Source: an uncultured Clostridia bacterium (GTDB lineage: Bacteria; Bacillota; Clostridia; Christensenellales; Pumilibacteraceae). From it: a stretch of DNA of 12,770 nt. The notes beneath the pieces were generated by a model. The model was given only the letters and a program-made list of their open reading frames with translations, made no database searches and was not told the DNA's origin. A program made the translations under genes and the position numbers. Shown here one piece after another: positions 4,635 to 12,511 of this stretch. The DNA is taken from the NCBI GenBank assembly GCA_947588325.1, contig CANPYH010000032.1, forward strand, positions 1 through 12,770. The letters run 5' to 3'. The first letter of the stretch is position 1; each line of letters starts with the position of its first letter.

Positions 4635-7472
4635 ATGGGACTTATAAAATGGATTCTCGGCGGCGATAACAGACGTCACATCAAGAAGCTGAGAAAAACC
4701 GTTGCAAAGATCAACGAACTCGAACCGAAATTCGAGGCTATGACGGACGACGAGTTAAAGGCAATGACTCCGTCCTTCAAGGCAAGGCTTGCGAGCGGCG
4801 AAACGCTCGACAGCATGCTTCCCGAGGCGTTCGCTGTTGTGCGTGAAGCGTCCAAGCGCGTCACGGGACTTCGGCACTACGACGTCCAGCTCATGGGCGG
4901 CATAGTCCTCCACCAGGGCCGTATCGCGGAGATGAAAACGGGCGAAGGTAAAACGCTCACCGAAACTCTCCCCGCATACCTCAACGCGCTGACGGGTAAC
5001 GGCGTGCATATCGTCACCGTCAACGACTACCTCGCTCGCCGTGACGCGGAGTGGATGGGTAAGATACCCCGCTTCCTCGGCATGACCGTCGGCGTTATAT
5101 ACCCCGACCAGTCGAGGGACTCCAAGAGAGAGGCGTATGCCTGCGACATAACATACGGAACGAACAACGAGTTCGGTTTCGACTACCTCCGCGACAACAT
5201 GGTCGTATACGAGGAGCAGAAAATGCAGAGGGGACACAGCTTTTGTATCGTGGACGAGGTGGACTCCATTCTCATCGACGAAGCGAGAACGCCTCTCATC
5301 ATAAGCGGCAAGGGCAAGGATTCCAGCTCTCTCTATCAGGCGGCGCAACGCTTTGTCCAGAGACTCCGTGCTTCGGATAACGTCGACGACGAAGGCAAGC
5401 CGCTTAACCCCAACGAGGATCCCAACGGCGACTATGAAGTGGATAAGAAGAAGCGCGCCGTATCCCTGACCATAAACGGTATTATAAGGGCAGAGCGCGA
5501 CTTCGGCGTAGAAAACCTTGCCGACGCTGAAAACAGCGAGCTTAACCACTTCATTAACAACGCTCTCCGCGCCAACTATATCATGAAGCGGGACGTAGAC
5601 TATATAGTCAAGGACGGCGAGATCATCATCGTCGACGAGTTCACGGGCCGTCTCATGAACGGGCGCAGATACAGCGACGGACTGCACCAGGCAATCGAGG
5701 CGAAGGAGAACGTCAAGATACAGGGCGAGAATATGACCCTTGCGACGATAACCTTCCAGAACTACTTCCGACTTTACAAGAAACTGTCGGGCATGACGGG
5801 TACGGCAAAGACGGAGGAGACGGAGTTTAAGGGCATATACGGGCTTGACGTCGTAGTCATTCCGCCCAACATTCCCAACAAACGTGTTGACGAAACGGAT
5901 AAGGTGTTCGCGAACGTCGAAGCCAAACTCCGCAACGTCGTAGCGGATATAGACGAGTGCTCCAAACGCGGTCAGCCCGTCCTCGTCGGTACTACCAACG
6001 TCGAGAAGAGCGAACAGCTCTCGCAAATGCTCCGTAAGGCGAGGATTGCGCATAACGTCCTGAACGCGAAGAACCACGAGAAAGAGGCGGACATCGTCGC
6101 ACAGGCAGGACGGTTCGGCGCGGTAACAATCGCGACCAACATGGCGGGCCGTGGTACGGATATACTGCTCGGCGGTAACGCGGAGTACCTTGCTCGCGGA
6201 CAGATGAAGAAAGAGGGCATTCCCGAAGAGATTATCGAGCTTGCCGTGTCGCATATGACGATATCGCCCGAGGATACGTTCAACGTGCCCTCCGCCGAGC
6301 GTATGGCAAGCGGCACCGAAGCCCTCGAAGCAAGGGAGAAGTTCAACGCGCTTTACGCCAAGTTCAAGGAGCAGACGGACAAAGAGAAGGAAGAGGTCAA
6401 GGCTGTCGGCGGTCTCCGCATAATCGGCACCGAGCGCCACGAATCCCGACGCATAGACAACCAGCTCCGCGGCCGTGCAGGTCGTCAGGGCGACATAGGC
6501 TCCTCCGTATTCTATCTCTCTGTAGACGACGAGATGATAAGACTGTTCGGCGGCGAGAGGATTAAACGCCTTGCCGAGTATATCTCGGGCGATAACGAGG
6601 ATCCCATCGAGTCGCGCATGCTCTCCCGCGCAATCGAAATGGCGCAGAAGCGACTTGAAGGCATTAACTACAGCCGCCGTCTCAACGTCCTCGAATACGA
6701 CAACGTCATGAACACCCAGCGTAAACTTATCTACGACGAGAGAAACAAGGTTCTCCGCGGAGAGAGTGTTCACGAACAGATTTTGCAGATGATTAAGGAC
6801 AGGGTCGCCGCCGTAATAAAGGCGCATTGCGATCCCAAACAGGACTGGAACGATTGGGATATCGCCGGACTTAACCGCGACATAGCCAACGACCTTGCCA
6901 TCGTGCAAAATGGCGAAGTATATTTCTCAGACGCCGTGCTTTCCGCTCTTTCCTACGAGGAACTGCGCGACAAACTCACCGAGAACGTGTTGGCTCGCTA
7001 TGACGAAGTGCATAAGCAGGCAGAGGAGATCGGATTTAACATAGCCGAATACGAGCGCAACCTCTTCCTGAGAGTAATAGACGGACAGTGGACGGCGCAC
7101 ATAGACGAGATGGATGAACTTCGTCGCAACGTCGGACTGTACGCTTACGGCCAGCAGGATCCCATACTCGTATACAAGAAAGAGGGTTACGACATGTTCG
7201 AGAGCATGGTCGGGCGTATACAGGAGAACGTGGTAAGAACGCTCACCCATATCTCGGGAATCCGTCGCAACGAAAAGGTGGAGGACCGTAAGCAGGTAGC
7301 CCAGGAGACGTCGGCGGGCGCTGCTACGGACGGCAAGAAGTTCACCGCGACCAAAGAGACGATAGTGAAGGGGAAGATACCTTCGCGTAACGATCCCTGC
7401 CCTTGCGGAGCCTGCTACCCCGACGGAACGCCTAAAAAATATAAGGACTGCTGCGGAAAGAATGCTCAGTGA
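4635..7472 (+). CDS. secA: Preprotein translocase ATPase SecA
   Basis: This 945-residue protein is SecA, the motor that uses ATP to push unfolded preproteins through the SecYEG channel at the membrane. Nucleotide-binding domain 1 carries Walker A MKTGEGKT (100-107) and Walker B DEVD (207-210) followed by SILIDEARTPLIISG. The DEFTGR and GMTGTAKTEE blocks follow. Domain 2 carries NMAGRGTDILLGG starting near 502 and QLRGRAGRQGD (610-620). A Lys/Glu-rich segment between these two motifs (roughly residues 535-595) looks like a lineage insert. The C-terminal SEC-C zinc motif is present but expanded: CPCGAC (922-927), then YPDGTPKKYKD, then CC (939-940). The usual form is CxC-x8-C(C/H), so there are about six extra residues and one extra Cys. 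The stop overlaps the prfB start by 11 bases; secA followed by prfB is a common Bacillota order. Confidence 0.97.
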   Translation: MGLIKWILGGDNRRHIKKLRKTVAKINELEPKFEAMTDDELKAMTPSFKARLASGETLDSMLPEAFAVVREASKRVTGLRHYDVQLMGGIVLHQGRIAEMKTGEGKTLTETLPAYLNALTGNGVHIVTVNDYLARRDAEWMGKIPRFLGMTVGVIYPDQSRDSKREAYACDITYGTNNEFGFDYLRDNMVVYEEQKMQRGHSFCIVDEVDSILIDEARTPLIISGKGKDSSSLYQAAQRFVQRLRASDNVDDEGKPLNPNEDPNGDYEVDKKKRAVSLTINGIIRAERDFGVENLADAENSELNHFINNALRANYIMKRDVDYIVKDGEIIIVDEFTGRLMNGRRYSDGLHQAIEAKENVKIQGENMTLATITFQNYFRLYKKLSGMTGTAKTEETEFKGIYGLDVVVIPPNIPNKRVDETDKVFANVEAKLRNVVADIDECSKRGQPVLVGTTNVEKSEQLSQMLRKARIAHNVLNAKNHEKEADIVAQAGRFGAVTIATNMAGRGTDILLGGNAEYLARGQMKKEGIPEEIIELAVSHMTISPEDTFNVPSAERMASGTEALEAREKFNALYAKFKEQTDKEKEEVKAVGGLRIIGTERHESRRIDNQLRGRAGRQGDIGSSVFYLSVDDEMIRLFGGERIKRLAEYISGDNEDPIESRMLSRAIEMAQKRLEGINYSRRLNVLEYDNVMNTQRKLIYDERNKVLRGESVHEQILQMIKDRVAAVIKAHCDPKQDWNDWDIAGLNRDIANDLAIVQNGEVYFSDAVLSALSYEELRDKLTENVLARYDEVHKQAEEIGFNIAEYERNLFLRVIDGQWTAHIDEMDELRRNVGLYAYGQQDPILVYKKEGYDMFESMVGRIQENVVRTLTHISGIRRNEKVEDRKQVAQETSAGAATDGKKFTATKETIVKGKIPSRNDPCPCGACYPDGTPKKYKDCCGKNAQ

Positions 7473-8556
7473 CGATCTTAAAATCAAATTAAAAGAAATG
7501 GTCGCGAAACTCGACGGTATCGAAGCCGCCGCGGATCTCCCCGCACTTCAGAAGAAGTACGACGAACTGCGTAAGGAGCAGGAAGATCCCGACCTCTATC
7601 TCGACCTGAAACGCGCGGAGCATATAAACAGGGAAGCCAAGAACGCGGGCGATAAACTCGGCGGCATAATGAAGATGAAAACCGACCTTGCCGACCTCGG
7701 CGACCTGCTCGATATGGCGGCGGACGAGAACGACGAGGCGGGGCTTAACGAAGTCGCGGCGGAAATGGACAGACTGAGCGGACCGCTCGAGGAGTTGCAT
7801 ATCAAGTCGTTGCTCAAAGGCGAATACGACTCCTGCAACGCAATACTCACATTGCATGCGGGCGCGGGCGGAACGGAGGCGCAGGACTGGACGAGTATGC
7901 TCTATCGCATGTATCAGATGTTCTGCGACAAAATGGGCTATTCCTACGAAGAACTCGATTTTCTCCCCGGTGACGAAGCGGGAATAAAGACGGTTACTTT
8001 CAAGGTTTCGGGGGATAATGCTTACGGTTATCTCAAAGCCGAAAAGGGCGTACACCGCCTTGTCCGCATATCTCCCTTCGATTCCAACGCGCGTCGCCAC
8101 ACCTCGTTTGCAAGCGTCGAGGTTATGCCCGAAATAGAGAACGACACCGACATAAAGATCGACGATAAGGACCTCCGCATAGACACATACCGCAGCAGCG
8201 GTGCGGGCGGTCAGCACATAAATAAGACCGACTCAGCCGTGCGCATTACGCACATTCCCACGGGCATAGTGACGAGTTGCCAGACGCAGCGAAGCCAGAC
8301 GCAGAACAAGGAATACGCAATGCGTATGCTCATGAGTAAGCTGGTGGAACTTCGCTTGCAGGAACAGCTCGACAAAGCTCAGGCGATCAAGGGCGAGCTT
8401 AAAAAGATAGAGTGGGGAAGCCAGATCCGCTCGTATGTTTTCTGTCCGTACACCCTCGTCAAAGATCACCGCACGGGTTACGAGGACAGCAACGTACAGG
8501 CGGTTATGGACGGCAACATATTCGAGTTTATTTGCGACTATCTCCGCAAGTCGTGA
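7462..8556 (+). CDS. prfB: Peptide chain release factor 2 (RF2), no programmed frameshift
   Basis: This 364-residue class I release factor recognises UGA and UAA stop codons and triggers peptidyl-tRNA hydrolysis on the ribosome. The stop-codon reading tripeptide SPF is at 204-206 (RISPFDSNARRHTS), which marks RF2 rather than RF1. The catalytic GGQ is at 249-251 in SSGAGGQHINKT. Length and motif positions match full-length RF2 (E. coli SPF and GGQ lie one residue further on). The N-terminal part is encoded in a single uninterrupted frame: the in-frame UGA and CUUUGA slippery site that many prfB genes carry near codon 26 are absent. The start overlaps the secA 3' end by 11 bases; a clear ribosome site is lacking, so initiation probably depends on ribosomes finishing secA. 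An in-frame ATG at 7498 is a weaker alternative start. Confidence 0.95.
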   Translation: MLSDDLKIKLKEMVAKLDGIEAAADLPALQKKYDELRKEQEDPDLYLDLKRAEHINREAKNAGDKLGGIMKMKTDLADLGDLLDMAADENDEAGLNEVAAEMDRLSGPLEELHIKSLLKGEYDSCNAILTLHAGAGGTEAQDWTSMLYRMYQMFCDKMGYSYEELDFLPGDEAGIKTVTFKVSGDNAYGYLKAEKGVHRLVRISPFDSNARRHTSFASVEVMPEIENDTDIKIDDKDLRIDTYRSSGAGGQHINKTDSAVRITHIPTGIVTSCQTQRSQTQNKEYAMRMLMSKLVELRLQEQLDKAQAIKGELKKIEWGSQIRSYVFCPYTLVKDHRTGYEDSNVQAVMDGNIFEFICDYLRKS

Positions 8557-8562
8557 GGCGGT

Positions 8563-8760
8563 ATGAAAGTACGGCTTAACACGGACAAAGAGACGGTGCG
8601 GCAGGTGCGCGAGGGGCTTAAAGCCAAGGACGGCTATTGTCCTTGCAAAGTGGCGCGTATCCCCGAAAATAAGTGCATGTGCGAGGAGTTCAAGGCGCAA
8701 ATCGCCGATCCGAACTTCGAGGGCTATTGCCACTGTATGCTCTACTACAAGGAAAAGTAA
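8563..8760 (+). CDS. Small ferredoxin-thioredoxin reductase catalytic-chain-like Fe-S protein
   Basis: This 65-residue protein has three Cys-x-Cys pairs in the order CPC (26-28), CMC (38-40), CHC (56-58), the layout of the ferredoxin-thioredoxin reductase catalytic subunit. By analogy Cys26, Cys38, Cys40 and Cys56 would bind a [4Fe-4S] cluster, and Cys28 and Cys58 would form the redox-active disulfide. The PENKCMCEEF and YCHCMLYYK segments are typical of short homologues in anaerobes. It is much shorter than the plant/cyanobacterial subunit and there is no variable-chain gene beside it. The likely role is thiol-disulfide electron transfer from ferredoxin in the cytosol, with the partner unknown. 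GAGG overlaps the prfB stop and lies 4 nt before the ATG; the genes are only 6 bases apart, so they are cotranscribed. Confidence 0.85.
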   Translation: MKVRLNTDKETVRQVREGLKAKDGYCPCKVARIPENKCMCEEFKAQIADPNFEGYCHCMLYYKEK

Positions 8761-8811
8761 AAGTCGCGTCGTGGCTGATATTATTCGGTCACGGCGGCGA
8801 AGGGGGAAATT

Positions 8812-9741
8812 ATGAAAAACAACCTGATTGCGCAGATAGTATACCGTTCGATATACATCACCGTCGCGGTTATCGGTCTGCTCGTATCGATAGGGTTCTG
8901 GTCGATAGGCGGAACTGGTGCGAACAGCAATATCAATTGGTTCTTCTTCACCGACTTCTTCGATTGGGCAATCGTAATGTCGCTTTTCGCGACTATTCCC
9001 GCCCTTTGCGAGAACATATGCGCCCTGCGTAAGGGTGAGACGCACGCATTTTCGAAAAAGGTTCCGCTGCTGAAATTCTGTACGATGAGCAGTATGCTCT
9101 TCGGTTTCATTCTCGGCGCTTTCTTCGTTAACCGCGTTGGGGAGTATTGGTTAGTCCCCGCAAATCCCGCTCCCGGAATTGCGACTAACTACGATTCCAT
9201 CTTCCCGGGGATTGCCACGGCGGGCTATTGGTTCGACCTTGCCGCATTCCTTCCTCGCTTCGTACTGCCCATCGGGTATATGGTTATGTGGCTGCTCTTC
9301 GAAGAGCGCGGCAAAACCCGCTCGATATACGGCACTATCGGCATATTGCCGCCGACGATATTCTATTTCTTCGATATGTTCTTCGGTATGATAGCGAGCG
9401 CGGTATGCGGCGGCGAAACGGGCTTGAGAGAAATGGGAATTTACGGCGTCGCATATCCCTTCTTCTTCCAGGATTCGGGGCTTTCCAGCACCTATCACGG
9501 CTGGTGGTGGATACTCATCTGGCCGACGATATTCGGCGTAAGCCTGATGTTGCTTAATAATATCGTGTTCCGCCTCTCTCGGATAAAGCGGGCGGACGGC
9601 AAACTGCGCGTAGACACCAAGACCAAGCCGAACGAAGAGGAGCTTTGTGATATCATACACAAGATCAAGGCGCACTTCGCCGCTAAAAAGGCGAAAAAAG
9701 CGGGCGACGGCTCGAATAACGACGCGGGAGATAAGCAATAA
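8812..9741 (+). CDS. Unrecognised six-TM membrane protein
   Basis: This is a 309-residue protein that I cannot assign to a named family with confidence. Predicted membrane segments are at about 13-31, 45-66, 92-108, 141-163, 173-198 and 231-253. The loop after segment 3 (109-140) is Pro/Gly-rich and the loop before segment 6 is aromatic-rich (YHGWWW at 228-233). A charged, Lys-rich tail (254-309) with AAKKAKKAGDG and an Asn/Asp-rich end is probably cytoplasmic. The six-helix layout is loosely like FAR-17a/AIG1-type (Pr6Pr) membrane proteins, but I see no decisive motif, so this is only a suggestion. The start is supported by AGGGGG at 8801-8806, 5 nt before the ATG. It lies 51 bases after the Fe-S protein with no terminator between, and a terminator follows it. 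Confidence 0.8.
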   Translation: MKNNLIAQIVYRSIYITVAVIGLLVSIGFWSIGGTGANSNINWFFFTDFFDWAIVMSLFATIPALCENICALRKGETHAFSKKVPLLKFCTMSSMLFGFILGAFFVNRVGEYWLVPANPAPGIATNYDSIFPGIATAGYWFDLAAFLPRFVLPIGYMVMWLLFEERGKTRSIYGTIGILPPTIFYFFDMFFGMIASAVCGGETGLREMGIYGVAYPFFFQDSGLSSTYHGWWWILIWPTIFGVSLMLLNNIVFRLSRIKRADGKLRVDTKTKPNEEELCDIIHKIKAHFAAKKAKKAGDGSNNDAGDKQ

Positions 9742-9761
9742 CAGCATGATAACAGGACAGT

Positions 9762-9799
9762 AAACGGCTTTGCGGCGCGAAATGCGGCGGAGCCGTTTT
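9762..9799 (+). terminator. Candidate Rho-independent terminator after the six-TM gene
   Basis: A perfect 8-bp stem AAACGGCT (9762-9769) / AGCCGTTT (9791-9798) encloses a 21-nt GC-rich loop. The T-run is short (TTTT, 9796-9799, partly in the stem). It lies 20 bases after the stop at 9741 and well before the next promoter. Confidence 0.5.
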
Positions 9800-9841
9800 C
9801 ATATGCGTAAAAATTGCAATGAAAACGCAAAAATTTTACAA

Positions 9842-9870
9842 TTCCAAAAGTTAAACCATTCTGTTATAAT
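9842..9870 (+). promoter_or_regulatory. Extended -10 promoter of the lipoprotein hydrolase gene
   Basis: A perfect TATAAT (9865-9870) preceded by TGT (extended -10). The -35 position at a 17-nt spacer is weak (TTCCAA, 9842-9847), and the DNA upstream is A/T-rich with A-tracts. The predicted start is near 9877, giving a leader of about 28 nt with a GGGAGG ribosome site. Confidence 0.5.
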
Positions 9871-9904
9871 ATAGACGCTGAAATAGCGAAAACAGGGAGG
9901 GAAG

Positions 9905-12277
9905 ATGAAAAAGAAGATAGTAGCGATAACACTTGCCGTAATAATGGCGCTTTCCGTCGCGCTTGCTTTTTCCGCATGCGGCGAGCCGAAGCAGGAAAAA
10001 GAGACAACGCCATACGGCAACACCGTGGTAACGAGACAGGTGACCAAACCGAGCGATGACGTCGATATAACCGTCGTGCGGAAAAAGACGGCTTCGACGA
10101 CGGGCAAGACGGTTATAGCGCGGGGAGAAGGAGAGATTAAAGTCAACTCGCTTTCCGCAGGCGACCTGATACAGATCGATTCGGACTATTGCTGGATAAA
10201 AGTCAAGCTGTTCGATCAGCTCGGCGAGGCGATAGTTTATTCGCCGACGGGTAGTTTCACCTTCGAGGTTCCCGCTTCCGCGTCCGTAACCTCGGCGGAT
10301 GAAGTCGCTCCGTCGTCCTCGACGCTTTACCCCGCGGGTACTTTCTCCGCGGCGGATATAACGGCGGAAGTCGCGACCGCAGACGATATAAGGAACGCGC
10401 GCAACCTTGCCGTAAACCCCTATGACTTCATGTACGCTCGGGAGATTAACGACCAGACCGCAACATCCCTCCCGACCGAGTCGGAGTCGGTAACGAGGGG
10501 AGAGGTCGTCGCATATCCCCATGCCTACGCCAACCGCGTAACGCGCAACGAGACGGAGTTTTTCGCACGTAACGCTATCGACGGCAGGTTGGAAAACAGC
10601 GGGCACGGCGCATATCCCTACCAATCCTGGGGATATAACAAGATGAGCGACGCCGAGTTTACGGTATACTTCGGCAGGGAAGTCAGCATTGACGACATAT
10701 CCTTCGTACTCCGCGCCGACTACTCGGGCACTCCCGCGCACGACACGGCATGGGAGAGCGTTACGGTGGAGTTCTCCAACGGTGCGACCAAAGAGGTGAG
10801 CCTCGCGCGCACCGCGGATAAACAGTCCGCCCACATAGGCGGGGTTAAGACGGAGTATGTGCGGCTTTCGGATATAAAGACCCCGTCGCAGGACGACACG
10901 CAGGGCTTCGCCGCTTTGACGGAGTTGGAAGTATACGGCGCCGATACGGCGAAAAAGAATGTTGCCGCGACCAAGACTTATGTAACGCCCGCGATCGCTT
11001 CGGCTAAACGCGCTCGGACGACTAAGAATTATTCCGCCGACGATATCGAGGACATAGTCGAGTTTGTCAACGACTGGTTTATGGAAAAGGCGGACGGAAT
11101 ATTGCAAATTCCCGACTACGGCTATCCCAACGAGAAAATAGAGACGCTTAAAGTCAACTCCGACGACTGGCGGGATTCCGTTTACTACTCGGGCTTGCTC
11201 GACTACTTCCTGACTACGGGGGATGAGGAATCTTTCTGTTACCTCAGAAGCGTTTGCGAGCAGTTCGATTGGCTGTGTAACAGCGACTACCGCACACCGC
11301 ACGCCGACCATTACCTTATCGGCGAGATGTATCTGCAAATGAACGACCTGCTCGGCGATAACTACAAGATCCAATCGGCTGTCGATAACGCCGAGTGGAA
11401 CGTAGCCCGCGACCCCGAGGACAGTAAAACGGTGACGACGCCCAACTCTTACGCAACGGACAGCAGCCGCGATTGGAGCCACATGGCGTTCTGGTGGTGC
11501 GACGCTCTGTATATGGGTATGAACACATACACGTTGCTCTCGAAGCAGACGGGCGAAGATAAGTATATTAAGGCGGCTTATGACGGGTATATGCACTGGA
11601 AGGGAGTGCTGTATAACGAGGACTACCACCTGTGGCACAGAGACTCCACACAGATTGGTTTGGAAGCGAACGCTACCGACCCCGAGACGGGCAAGAAATA
11701 TCCGCTGTTCTGGTCGCGCGGCAACGGCTGGGTGCTTGCCGCTCTTGCTAAACAGCTTATGTACCTCGACGAGAACGAATATCCCGACATATACGAGCAA
11801 TATAGGAATGACTTTATAGAAATAGCGTCCGTGCTCCCTCAATATCAGAGAGAGGACGGAACCTGGAACGCAAGCATTGTAGACGAAACCTGCCACGGCG
11901 GCAAGGAGACTACGGGCACTTGCGGGTTCTTATACGGAATAGCGACGGGCATTGCGCTCGGCGTACTGGACTATGATACCTATTTCCCCGTAGTCGAGAA
12001 GGCTTGGGACGGCATGATGGATAATTGCATGCTCGAGGACGCAAACGGCGAAAAGACGGGGCAGCTCGGCTATATGCAGACGGTCGGATACCAGCCGCAG
12101 AACTACCGCGACGAGGAGTTCAGCAAGGAAATTACCGACGAGTTCGGTATGGGGCTTTTCCTTCTCGCCGCGTCTTCGCTTATCAGGCTTTGCAACGACT
12201 ACACCCCGCCCGAAATAGTAGTAGCGGGTGACAGACAGAGCACCGTCCGCATAGCAGGGGATCCCTTTCAAAGTTAA
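9905..12277 (+). CDS. Secreted lipoprotein: galactose-binding-like domain plus GH88/GH105-type hydrolase
   Basis: This 790-residue surface enzyme has a Lys-rich signal peptide with a hydrophobic core (5-22) ending in FSAC, so Cys25 is the likely lipidated residue. Residues 26-195 are unassigned. Residues about 200-346 look like a discoidin/CBM-type beta-sandwich: ARNAIDG (221-227), SWG, VYFGREVSIDDI, VEFSNG, and a closing ALTELEVYG. Residues about 375-765 resemble an (alpha/alpha)6 hydrolase of the GH88/GH105 unsaturated glucuronyl or rhamnogalacturonyl hydrolase group. Marks are DWRDSVYYSGLL (421-432), HMAFWWCDALYMG (526-538) with Asp533 the likely catalytic acid, FWSRGNGWVLAAL (602-614), and ETTGTCGFLYGIATG (668-682). 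Such enzymes cleave unsaturated uronic residues left by polysaccharide lyases. The substrate cannot be told from sequence, and no lyase or transporter is adjacent. GGGAGG lies just upstream of the ATG. The final 25 residues are an extension I cannot place. Confidence 0.85.
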   Translation: MKKKIVAITLAVIMALSVALAFSACGEPKQEKETTPYGNTVVTRQVTKPSDDVDITVVRKKTASTTGKTVIARGEGEIKVNSLSAGDLIQIDSDYCWIKVKLFDQLGEAIVYSPTGSFTFEVPASASVTSADEVAPSSSTLYPAGTFSAADITAEVATADDIRNARNLAVNPYDFMYAREINDQTATSLPTESESVTRGEVVAYPHAYANRVTRNETEFFARNAIDGRLENSGHGAYPYQSWGYNKMSDAEFTVYFGREVSIDDISFVLRADYSGTPAHDTAWESVTVEFSNGATKEVSLARTADKQSAHIGGVKTEYVRLSDIKTPSQDDTQGFAALTELEVYGADTAKKNVAATKTYVTPAIASAKRARTTKNYSADDIEDIVEFVNDWFMEKADGILQIPDYGYPNEKIETLKVNSDDWRDSVYYSGLLDYFLTTGDEESFCYLRSVCEQFDWLCNSDYRTPHADHYLIGEMYLQMNDLLGDNYKIQSAVDNAEWNVARDPEDSKTVTTPNSYATDSSRDWSHMAFWWCDALYMGMNTYTLLSKQTGEDKYIKAAYDGYMHWKGVLYNEDYHLWHRDSTQIGLEANATDPETGKKYPLFWSRGNGWVLAALAKQLMYLDENEYPDIYEQYRNDFIEIASVLPQYQREDGTWNASIVDETCHGGKETTGTCGFLYGIATGIALGVLDYDTYFPVVEKAWDGMMDNCMLEDANGEKTGQLGYMQTVGYQPQNYRDEEFSKEITDEFGMGLFLLAASSLIRLCNDYTPPEIVVAGDRQSTVRIAGDPFQS

Positions 12278-12284
12278 TGGATAG

Positions 12285-12308
12285 TTTGCGCCACCACCTC
12301 AGCGCAAA
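12285..12308 (+). repeat. Short inverted repeat just after the hydrolase stop
   Basis: TTTGCGC (12285-12291) pairs with GCGCAAA (12302-12308) around a 10-nt loop, 7 bases after the stop. No T-run follows directly, so it may be an auxiliary mRNA 3' hairpin placed before the main terminator. Confidence 0.35.
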
Positions 12309-12321
12309 TAAAGGTCTTTTG

Positions 12322-12363
12322 CACAAACACTCTTTGCATAACGCAGGGAGTGTTTTGTGTTGT
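12322..12363 (+). terminator. Strong hairpin terminator of the hydrolase gene
   Basis: CACTC (12328-12332) pairs with GAGTG (12348-12352), and the stem continues inward as TTTGC/GCAGG (two G-U pairs) around the loop ATAAC. It can extend outward as CACAAA/TTTTGTG with one bulge. The T-rich tract TTTTGTGTTGT (12353-12363) follows the core stem. The length, the position 45 bases after the stop, and the A-run/T-run flanks fit a bidirectional-capable intrinsic terminator. Confidence 0.65.
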
Positions 12364-12511
12364 ATGGGTGATATACTCCGCTGCGCTTGTGTTAATACGG
12401 TAAAGTTTTTGGAATAGCATAAGTTTATATAACAATCTACTCTTAAACTTCTGACAAATAGCAATGTTCTCGTCTTGTTCCGTATCGCCTTATTGTTTTC
12501 ATTGCGGGCAG
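12364..12511. other. Non-coding stretch with one small inverted repeat
   Basis: AT-rich DNA between the terminator and the palindromic element. I see no gene. The only structure is a 7-bp inverted repeat AAGTTTA (12421-12427) / TAAACTT (12444-12450) with a 16-nt loop, which may be chance. Confidence 0.5.

Noticed and set aside
4755..6908. 717-codon minus-strand open frame opposite secA
   Set aside because: It lies entirely antisense to well-supported secA. Long antisense frames arise from codon bias in GC-rich genes, and the translation has no recognisable domain.
9851..11896. 681-codon minus-strand open frame opposite the lipoprotein hydrolase
   Set aside because: It is a shadow of a strongly supported + strand gene with signal peptide and catalytic motifs.
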